Shown: positions 42,432 to 48,979 of the stretch, piece after piece
Numbering within the stretch: the first letter of the stretch is position 1
Layout of the letters: the number at the start of each line of letters is the position of its first letter
Program-made: the position numbers and the translations under genes
Notes under the pieces: model-generated
Told to the model about the DNA's origin: nothing
Databases searched by the model: none
What the model saw: only the letters and a program-made list of their open reading frames with translations
Source of the DNA: Bacteroidales bacterium UBA1182
GTDB taxonomy: Bacteria; Bacteroidota; Bacteroidia; Bacteroidales; Bacteroidaceae
Assembly (NCBI GenBank): GCA_002310015.1
Contig: DBYQ01000018.1
Span: 24,001 to 85,341 of the forward strand
DNA: 61,341 nt
Reading direction: 5' to 3'

Positions 42432-42581
42432 GTTCTTTAGTGAGAATTTTGGGGTATCGGTATCAGAAACCATGGCCGCCCGTGGGCTTGTGAACGGGAG
42501 GGGCCCGCTGCGAAGCAGTGGGAGGGATAGCGCGAAGCGCGTAGTTTCAGATACTGATACCCCAAAATTCCACTAAAGAAC
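42432..42581. repeat. 150-bp inverted-repeat element G upstream of lysS
   Basis: The arms at 42432-42470 and 42544-42581 match over about 38 bp with two substitutions and one indel (GTTCTTTAGTG.. and ..GGGGTATC). The roughly 73-bp centre is GC-rich with CTGC-GAA-GCAG and GCGC-GAA-GCGC mini-hairpins. It ends 33 bp before the lysS -7 box, so it is probably not part of the lysS mRNA. Not the same sequence as element F. Confidence 0.7.
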
Positions 42582-42614
42582 TGCGATCTATAAAAATAGC
42601 AGGATATTTTTTAG

Positions 42615-42622
42615 TATCTTTG
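42615..42622 (+). promoter_or_regulatory. -7 promoter box TATCTTTG for lysS
   Basis: Perfect TAnnTTTG, 22 bp upstream of the lysS ATG. Confidence 0.7.
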
Positions 42623-42644
42623 CAGGTTGAAATAAGATAAACAA

Positions 42645-44153
42645 ATGGAATTAAGCGATCAGGAACAATTTAGGCGTGAGAGTTTGAAGGAGTTGCGTGC
42701 TATGGGTATTGATCCGTACCCCGCAGCCATGTATCCCACAAACGCTTTTGCCACTGAGATAAAGGAAAATTTCAAGGATGATGCAGAGCCTCGTCAGGTA
42801 TGCGTAGCAGGCCGTATGATGAGCCGCCGCATCATGGGTAAGGCATCGTTCATAGAGTTGATGGATTCAACAGGCCGTATTCAGGTTTATATCACCCGTG
42901 ATGACATCTGCCCCGATGAAGAAGACAAGGAGATGTACAACAAGGTCTTCAAGAAACTTCTTGACATTGGTGATTTCATCGGCATAGAGGGATTTGTATT
43001 CCGTACACAGATGGGTGAGATTACCATTCACGCCAAGAAACTCACGGTGCTCTCCAAGTCACTGCGTCCGCTGCCTATCGTAAAGTACAAGGACGGCGTG
43101 GCATATGATAAGTTTGATGATCCTGACCTGCGTTACCGTCAGCGTTACGTTGACCTGGTGGTTAATGAGGGTGTCAAGGAGACATTCCTCAAACGCACCA
43201 AGGTTATCCGCACACTGCGTTCAGTTCTTGACGAGGCCGGCTATACTGAGGTTGAGACCCCGATCCTGCAGTCCATTCCGGGTGGAGCAAGCGCACGTCC
43301 GTTCATCACACACCATAATACCCTTGACATAGACCTCTACTGCCGCATTGCAACAGAGCTCTATCTGAAGCGTCTTATCGTAGGCGGCTTTGAGGGCGTT
43401 TATGAGATTGGCAAGAACTTCCGTAACGAGGGTATGGACCGCACCCACAATCCTGAGTTCACCTGCATGGAGCTCTATGTGGCCTACAAGGACTACAACT
43501 GGATGATGGATTTCACAGAGAAGCTGCTTGAGAAGATAGCCATAGAGACCAACGGCACTACCAAGGTTATGGTTGGTGACAATGAGGTTGATTTCAAGGC
43601 TCCATACCGTCGTCTGCCTATCCTTGAGGCCATCAAGGAGAAGACCGGCTATGACCTGGAGGGCATGAGTGAGGATGAGATGCGTGAGGTTGCCAGGAAG
43701 TGCGGCGTGGAGGTAACTCCCTCCATGGGCAAGGGCAAGCTCATTGATGAGATATTCGGCGAGACCTGTGAGGGTACATTCATACAGCCTACATTCATCA
43801 CAGACTATCCGGTTGAGATGTCACCCCTTACCAAGATGCACCGCTCAAAGCCCGGTCTTACCGAGCGTTTTGAGCTGATGGTAAACGGTAAGGAGCTGGC
43901 CAACGCATACAGCGAGCTCAATGACCCCATTGACCAGTATGAGCGTTTCCAGGATCAGCTGCGTCTTAGCCAGAAGGGTGATGATGAGGCAATGTTCATT
44001 GATCAGGATTTTGTACGCGCCCTGGAGTACGGAATGCCTCCTACAAGCGGTATTGGCATCGGCATAGACCGTCTGGTTATGCTTATGACCGGACAGCAGG
44101 CTATCCAGGAGGTGCTCTTCTTCCCGCAGATGAAACCTGAAAGTAAAGATTAA
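42645..44153 (+). CDS. lysS: Lysine-tRNA ligase (class II)
   Basis: 502 residues. An OB-fold anticodon-binding domain (VCVAGRMMSRRIMGKASFIEL) is followed by the class II core: motif 1 around YRQRYVDLVVN, motif 2 GKNFRNEGMDRTHNPEFT, and motif 3 GIGIGIDRLVMLMTG. It charges tRNA-Lys. The chain ends soon after motif 3 (FFPQMKPESKD), the standard length for bacterial LysRS. It opens a likely operon with gpsA (12 bp gap) and pgi (19 bp gap). Confidence 0.96.
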   Translation: MELSDQEQFRRESLKELRAMGIDPYPAAMYPTNAFATEIKENFKDDAEPRQVCVAGRMMSRRIMGKASFIELMDSTGRIQVYITRDDICPDEEDKEMYNKVFKKLLDIGDFIGIEGFVFRTQMGEITIHAKKLTVLSKSLRPLPIVKYKDGVAYDKFDDPDLRYRQRYVDLVVNEGVKETFLKRTKVIRTLRSVLDEAGYTEVETPILQSIPGGASARPFITHHNTLDIDLYCRIATELYLKRLIVGGFEGVYEIGKNFRNEGMDRTHNPEFTCMELYVAYKDYNWMMDFTEKLLEKIAIETNGTTKVMVGDNEVDFKAPYRRLPILEAIKEKTGYDLEGMSEDEMREVARKCGVEVTPSMGKGKLIDEIFGETCEGTFIQPTFITDYPVEMSPLTKMHRSKPGLTERFELMVNGKELANAYSELNDPIDQYERFQDQLRLSQKGDDEAMFIDQDFVRALEYGMPPTSGIGIGIDRLVMLMTGQQAIQEVLFFPQMKPESKD

Positions 44154-44165
44154 AGAGATATAGTT

Positions 44166-45167
44166 ATGGCAATTCCACAGGGAAAACTGGCAATTATGGG
44201 TGGCGGCAGCTGGGCAACAGCAATAGCCAAGATACTGCTGTCAACTGAGGATTCCATAAACTGGTACATCCGCCGTGATGACCGTATTGCCGATTTCAAG
44301 CGTCTGGGACATAATCCTGCATATCTTAGCGGTGTGCAGTTTGATGTTAACCGCATCAATTTCTCATCAGACATAAACCAGATTGTAAATGACTCTGAGG
44401 TGCTGGTGTTCGTAACCCCTTCACCTTACTTCAAGAGCCACATGAAGAAACTAAAGGTAAAACTTAAGGACAAATTCGTGGTCTCAGCAATAAAGGGTAT
44501 TGTACCCGATGACAACCTGCTTATGTCAGACTATTTCCATCGTTTTTACGGTGTGCCTGTAGAGAACATAGCCGTGGTTGCCGGTCCGTGCCATGCTGAG
44601 GAGGTGGCCCTGGAACGTCTGTCATATCTTACCGTGGGATGTCAGGAGTTGGAGAATGCTCAGGCTATAGCACGCAAACTTACCAATTCATATGTCAAGA
44701 CATCTGTATCGGAGGATGTGGCCGGAATTGAATACAGTTCTGTTCTGAAGAATGTCTATGCTATTTCGGCCGGAATATGCAATGGACTTAAGTACGGTGA
44801 TAATTTTCAGGCTGTGCTTATGTCAAATGCCATTCAAGAGATGAACAATTTCCTGGCCACGGCACGTCCAATGCCAAATCGTGCGGTGAACGATTCGGTA
44901 TATTTGGGAGACCTTCTGGTTACGGGCTACTCAAATTTCAGCCGTAACCGTGTGTTTGGCACCATGATAGGAAAGGGTTATTCAGTTAAGGCTGCACAAC
45001 TTGAGATGGAGATGATAGCAGAGGGCTATTACGGCACCAAGTGCATGAAAGAGATAAATGAGCATTATCGCGTGAACATGCCTATTCTTGATGCTATGTA
45101 TAATATTCTATACGAACATATCTCACCGGTAATAGAGATTAAACTCCTTACTGATTCATTCAAATAG
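44166..45167 (+). CDS. gpsA: NAD(P)H-dependent glycerol-3-phosphate dehydrogenase
   Basis: 333 residues. An N-terminal Rossmann fold opens with LAIMGGGSWATAIAKIL, followed by VFVTPSPYF and KGIVPDDNLLMSDYF, then AVVAGPCHAEEVALE with the substrate region, and the catalytic Lys region SSVLKNVYAISAGICNGL. It reduces dihydroxyacetone phosphate to sn-glycerol 3-phosphate for phospholipids. Part of the lysS-gpsA-pgi run, a common Bacteroidales arrangement. Confidence 0.94.
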   Translation: MAIPQGKLAIMGGGSWATAIAKILLSTEDSINWYIRRDDRIADFKRLGHNPAYLSGVQFDVNRINFSSDINQIVNDSEVLVFVTPSPYFKSHMKKLKVKLKDKFVVSAIKGIVPDDNLLMSDYFHRFYGVPVENIAVVAGPCHAEEVALERLSYLTVGCQELENAQAIARKLTNSYVKTSVSEDVAGIEYSSVLKNVYAISAGICNGLKYGDNFQAVLMSNAIQEMNNFLATARPMPNRAVNDSVYLGDLLVTGYSNFSRNRVFGTMIGKGYSVKAAQLEMEMIAEGYYGTKCMKEINEHYRVNMPILDAMYNILYEHISPVIEIKLLTDSFK

Positions 45168-45186
45168 AAAAAGATTCTAAAGGACT

Positions 45187-46530
45187 ATGATTAAGATTGA
45201 CATTTCACGGATTCTTGATTTCATTCCACAGAGTGAGATCAAGGTGCTTGAGCCCCAGGTTAAAGATGCCATACTCAAATTGGAGAATGGTAGTGGTGCA
45301 GGTAATGACTTTATAGGTTGGATGAATCTGGCCTCAAAGACTGACAGTGGTCTTATTGATGCCATTGAGGATACCGCCAAAGTCTTGCGTGAAAACTGTG
45401 AAGTGGTTATTGTGGCCGGTATAGGCGGGAGCTATCTTGGCTCACGTGCTGTTATAGAGGCTCTCAGCAATTCTTTCAGTCAGTCTGTCCTGGACGGCAA
45501 GAATCCGCAGATACTGTTTGCGGGTCATAATATCAGTGAGGATTATCTCTTTGAACTTGCCGAGTACATCAGGAATAAAAAGTTCGGTATAATAAACATC
45601 TCCAAGTCAGGTACAACCACTGAGACTGCTTTGGCATTCCGTCTGCTTAAGAAGCAGTGCGAGGATCAGCGCGGAAAGGAGATGGCCCGCAAGGTGATTG
45701 TAGCCATTACCGATGCCAAGCGCGGTGCAGCTCGTATATGTGCCGATAAGGAGGGCTACCGCAGTTTCATCATACCTGATAATGTTGGCGGACGTTTTTC
45801 GGTGCTCACTCCTGTGGGTTTGCTTCCGATTGCCGTAGCCGGATTTGATATCCGTCATCTTTTAAAGGGTGCTGCCGATATGGAGACATTGACCACCAGC
45901 TCAACACCATTTGAAGATAATCCGTCAGCACAGTATGCTGCAGCACGCAACGCATTGTATCGTAGCGGCAAGAAGATAGAGATTCTGGCCAACTACCAGC
46001 CCAAACTGCATTACCTGAGTGAGTGGTGGAAACAGCTTTACGGAGAGTCGGAAGGTAAAGATGGTAAGGGAATATTCCCTGCATCAGTTGACCTTTCAAC
46101 AGACCTTCACTCCATGGGTCAATGGATCCAGGAGGGTGAGCGCACCATATTTGAAACTGTAATCTCCGTTGATAAGGTTAAGCATTCCGTTCTTGTCCCT
46201 TCCGATGATGAGAATCTGGACGGCCTGAATTTCCTGGCCGGCAAGCATGTGGATGAGGTAAATAAGATGGCTGAGTTAGGAACTCAGTTGGCCCATGTGG
46301 ATGGAGGCGTACCCAACATACGCATTACTGTGCCTGAACTGAACGAATACTGGATAGGCCAGCTTATCTATATGTTTGAGAAAGGCTGCGGCATAAGCGG
46401 TTATGTGCTTGGCGTAAATCCCTTCAACCAACCGGGTGTGGAGGCATATAAGAAGAATATGTTCGCCCTGCTTAACAAACCCGGATATGAGGAGGAATCA
46501 AAGAAGATTCTCTCCAGGATAAACAAGTAA
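45187..46530 (+). CDS. pgi: Glucose-6-phosphate isomerase
   Basis: 447 residues, the short bacterial PGI form. Signatures: VVIVAGIGGSYLGSRAVIEAL, INISKSGTTTETALAFRLLK for phosphate binding, VGGRFSVLTPVGLLPIAVAG, a central GESEGKDGKGIFPASVDLSTD region with the catalytic Glu, and GYVLGVNPFNQPGVEAYK near the end. It interconverts glucose 6-phosphate and fructose 6-phosphate. Followed by the HAD gene with a 15-bp gap. Confidence 0.96.
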   Translation: MIKIDISRILDFIPQSEIKVLEPQVKDAILKLENGSGAGNDFIGWMNLASKTDSGLIDAIEDTAKVLRENCEVVIVAGIGGSYLGSRAVIEALSNSFSQSVLDGKNPQILFAGHNISEDYLFELAEYIRNKKFGIINISKSGTTTETALAFRLLKKQCEDQRGKEMARKVIVAITDAKRGAARICADKEGYRSFIIPDNVGGRFSVLTPVGLLPIAVAGFDIRHLLKGAADMETLTTSSTPFEDNPSAQYAAARNALYRSGKKIEILANYQPKLHYLSEWWKQLYGESEGKDGKGIFPASVDLSTDLHSMGQWIQEGERTIFETVISVDKVKHSVLVPSDDENLDGLNFLAGKHVDEVNKMAELGTQLAHVDGGVPNIRITVPELNEYWIGQLIYMFEKGCGISGYVLGVNPFNQPGVEAYKKNMFALLNKPGYEEESKKILSRINK

Positions 46531-46545
46531 AATCAAGTTTTGGGA

Positions 46546-47226
46546 ATGTCATTTTCACTTCGGAATAAAAGCGCCATCCTGTTTGACATGGATGGCGTTT
46601 TATATGATTCCATGCCAAATCATTCCAAAGCATGGAGTCAGGCAATGGAAAAGTTCGGTATGCATATGTCTCCTTATGATGTATATATGAACGAGGGTGC
46701 TACCGGCCATGATACCGTTGTACGCATAAGCCTGCGTGACCGTGGTTATGAGGCAACGCCGAGTGAGATTGATGATATCTACGGCTATAAGGCATCGTTG
46801 TTCCGCTCCATGCCTGAGGCACGTCTCATGCCGGGGGCACTAGAGGTGTTCCGCAAGGCATCAGCAGCTGGGCTGAAGATCCTTATTGTAACCGGCTCAG
46901 GGCAGAAAAACCTTATTGAGAGGGTACAGAGGGACTTTGAAGGCTACATTACCCGTGAGCGTATGGTTACCGCTTTTGAGGTGACTCGCGGCAAACCCTA
47001 TCCGGATCCTTATCTGAAAGGGTTGAGTATAGCCGGTGTGCCGGCAAGTGAAGCTGTAGTAGTGGAGAATGCCCCGCTTGGCATACGTGCAGGCGTAGCT
47101 GCCGGAATAGATACCATTGCGGTAAATACCGGTCCGCTGGAGGATGAGATCCTCCAGGCAGAAGGTCCTGTCATGCTTATGCACTCCATGCAGGAGTTGG
47201 CAGACAGGTTTGAAACTTTTCTCTGA
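46546..47226 (+). CDS. HAD-superfamily phosphatase/phosphomutase (beta-PGM-like)
   Basis: 226 residues from the ATG at 46546 (a TTG six bases earlier is less likely). HAD motif I is FDMDGVLYDSM with Asp14 and Asp16. A helical cap of the beta-phosphoglucomutase type follows (HSKAWSQAMEKFGM...). Motif II is ILIVTGSG, the motif III Lys is in TRGKPYPDPYLKGL, and motif IV is VVENAPLGIRAG. It dephosphorylates or isomerises a sugar phosphate; the substrate is unknown, though the pgi neighbour would suit sugar-phosphate housekeeping. Its stop abuts the aroC stop on the other strand with no spacer. Confidence 0.88.
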   Translation: MSFSLRNKSAILFDMDGVLYDSMPNHSKAWSQAMEKFGMHMSPYDVYMNEGATGHDTVVRISLRDRGYEATPSEIDDIYGYKASLFRSMPEARLMPGALEVFRKASAAGLKILIVTGSGQKNLIERVQRDFEGYITRERMVTAFEVTRGKPYPDPYLKGLSIAGVPASEAVVVENAPLGIRAGVAAGIDTIAVNTGPLEDEILQAEGPVMLMHSMQELADRFETFL

Positions 47227-48300
47227 TTATTTTCCTGAAGCAAGCCACTGGTCAAGCAGAACCAGTGCAGTGAGTGCCTCAACTACCGGCACCGCACGCG
47301 GTACTACGCAGGGGTCATGACGGCCCTTTGCAGCCACGGTTGTATTCTCACCGGAGCGTGTAACGGTTTGCTGCTCCCGGCCGATGGTTGGGGTGGGCTT
47401 GAATGCAACGCGGAACCTTATGGGCTGCCCGTTACTTATGCCTCCCTGTATGCCTCCGCTGTGATTTGACAGCATTGTAACCTTTCCGTTCTCCATGCGC
47501 ATGGCATCATTGTGTTCAGAGCCGCGCTGTGATGCTGACAGGAATCCGTCACCGTATTCAAAACCCTTTGCGGCATTGATTCCCAGCATGGCCTTGGCCA
47601 GTGATGCCTCCAACTTGTCAAATACGGGGTTGCCTATGCCTGCAGGCAGACCACGTACTATGCATGTCACGCATCCGCCGGTAGAATCCTGTTCCTTGCG
47701 CAGTTCATGGATGTACTCCTCCATCTTTGCGGCAAGTTCCTGATCCGGGCATCTTACAGGATTGCTGTCGATGGCAATATCGTCATATTCCATATCCTTG
47801 GTGGAATCTGTGGAGTAGGGGCCTATCTGTGATGTGAATGCGTTGATTTGCAGTTGAGGCTGCAGTTTCCTGAAAGCTAATGCTGCCAAAGCACCGGCTA
47901 CACATATCGGAGCGGTAACACGGGCCGATGAACGGCCGCCGCCACGCCAGTCACGTATTCCGTAGCGCTGCTCCCATGCATAATCGGCATGTGACGGGCG
48001 GAACAAATCCTTGAGCTCATCATAATCAGATGAGTGCTGGTCATTGTTCCTAATGATAAATGCTATGGGCGCTCCTGTTGATACTCCGTCAAGCAGGCCT
48101 GACAGGAATTCAACCTCATCCTTCTCCTGACGTCCTGTTGTTACGGTGCTCTGTCCGGGACGGCGGCGCTGCATACACTGGCGTACATAATCAGTATTAA
48201 CGGCAATTCCGGAAGGAAATCCGTCAAGCACACCACCTATGGCGGGACCGTGACTCTCGCCGAAAGTGGTCAGGGTAAGGATTTGGCCCAGAGTGTTCAT
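47227..48300 (-). CDS. aroC: Chorismate synthase
   Basis: 357 residues. Conserved blocks: TTFGESHGPAIGGVLDGFPSG written in part as GESHGPAIGG, QRRRPGQSTVTTGRQEKD, the YRPSHAD-like LFRPSHADYAWEQRYG, and GGRSSARVTA. It forms chorismate from EPSP with reduced FMN. The start is 6 bp after the slyD stop, so the two share a transcript. The end touches the convergent HAD gene. No terminator separates the two convergent genes. Confidence 0.96.
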   Translation of the reverse strand: MNTLGQILTLTTFGESHGPAIGGVLDGFPSGIAVNTDYVRQCMQRRRPGQSTVTTGRQEKDEVEFLSGLLDGVSTGAPIAFIIRNNDQHSSDYDELKDLFRPSHADYAWEQRYGIRDWRGGGRSSARVTAPICVAGALAALAFRKLQPQLQINAFTSQIGPYSTDSTKDMEYDDIAIDSNPVRCPDQELAAKMEEYIHELRKEQDSTGGCVTCIVRGLPAGIGNPVFDKLEASLAKAMLGINAAKGFEYGDGFLSASQRGSEHNDAMRMENGKVTMLSNHSGGIQGGISNGQPIRFRVAFKPTPTIGREQQTVTRSGENTTVAAKGRHDPCVVPRAVPVVEALTALVLLDQWLASGK

Positions 48301-48306
48301 ATCTCT

Positions 48307-48864
48307 TTATTTTTTACAGTCGCCGTCGCAGTTGCAGTCACTGCCGCAGTCTCCACCTTTGCAGTCACCGCTGCAACCCTTGCATTTGGGGTGCAGGATA
48401 GCATCAATCTCCTCATCTGTGGCGGGACGTGATTCTAGGATAACGCCCTTGAAGGTGAGGTTCTCACCGGCCAAGGGGTGATTGAGGTCAACTGTAACCT
48501 TATCATCTGTTATGTTGGTGACTGTAGCGTTGAATGTCTGCTGACCGTCACTCAGAGGTATGATTGCACCTATCTTTACGTGCTCATCGTCAAACACTCC
48601 GTCACGCAGGAATATACCTTTGTCAAGGTCCAGGACATTCTCCTTGCTGTATTCTCCGTAGGCTTTATCGGCGGGAATCTCAAACTCAAAACTCTCACCT
48701 ACTGCAAGTGAGCCGACGTTGCTCTCAAAAAGGTCAAGGGCATAACCTATACCTGTGATGAACTGGAACGGACGCTCGCGGGTAGCACTCTCATACTTGT
48801 ATAACTTGCCGTCAGCGTCTTTGAGCATCAGGTCATAAGTAAGGCTTATATACTTTTTCTCCAT
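48307..48864 (-). CDS. slyD: SlyD-like FKBP peptidyl-prolyl isomerase with cysteine-rich metal-binding tail
   Basis: 185 residues. An FKBP domain with an inserted 'IF' flap (GYALDLFESNVGSLAVGESFEFEIPADKAYG in part: FEIPADKAYGEY; then VDLNHPLAGENLTF) matches SlyD. The last 28 residues are Gly/Asp/Cys-rich with seven cysteines (CKGC, GDC, GGDC, GSDC, NC, GDC), in the place where E. coli SlyD has its His/Cys nickel-binding tail. It folds proteins and probably buffers Ni, Zn or Cu in the cytoplasm. Its promoter box is TACCTTTG at 48881-48888. Co-transcribed with aroC. Confidence 0.88.
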   Translation of the reverse strand: MEKKYISLTYDLMLKDADGKLYKYESATRERPFQFITGIGYALDLFESNVGSLAVGESFEFEIPADKAYGEYSKENVLDLDKGIFLRDGVFDDEHVKIGAIIPLSDGQQTFNATVTNITDDKVTVDLNHPLAGENLTFKGVILESRPATDEEIDAILHPKCKGCSGDCKGGDCGSDCNCDGDCKK

Positions 48865-48880
48865 TTTTTATAATTTGGCG

Positions 48881-48888
48881 CAAAGGTA
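48881..48888 (-). promoter_or_regulatory. -7 promoter box TACCTTTG for slyD-aroC
   Basis: Perfect TAnnTTTG on the minus strand, 16 bp upstream of the slyD ATG. The heptamer half-element begins only 6 bp upstream, so repeat DNA occupies its -33 region. Confidence 0.65.
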
Positions 48889-48894
48889 GTAAAA

Positions 48895-48930
48895 GAAAAT
48901 TGAGAATTGAAAATTGAAAATTGAGAATTG
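48895..48930. repeat. Heptamer half-element, copy C
   Basis: Five ATTGARA units without core or opposite arm. The array ends at ATTGCCATCC, next to the terminator hairpin of the gene on the right. Likely a truncated copy of the family. Confidence 0.8.
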
Positions 48931-48948
48931 CCATCCGGCGGGTTATAG

Positions 48949-48979
48949 GGGCACAAAAAGAACCGTCCCTTTTGTGCCC
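48949..48979 (-). terminator. Hairpin downstream of the DUF4105 fusion gene
   Basis: GGGCACAAAAAG (48949-48960) pairs with CTTTTGTGCCC (48969-48979) with one bulge. It starts right after the stop codon at 48980-48982 on the minus strand. No long T-run follows, so it may be a weak terminator or an mRNA 3'-end stabiliser. Confidence 0.5.

Noticed and set aside
42432..42581. Riboswitch or T-box leader for lysS
   Set aside because: The lysS promoter box (42615) lies downstream of the element, so the structure would not be in the lysS mRNA from that start.
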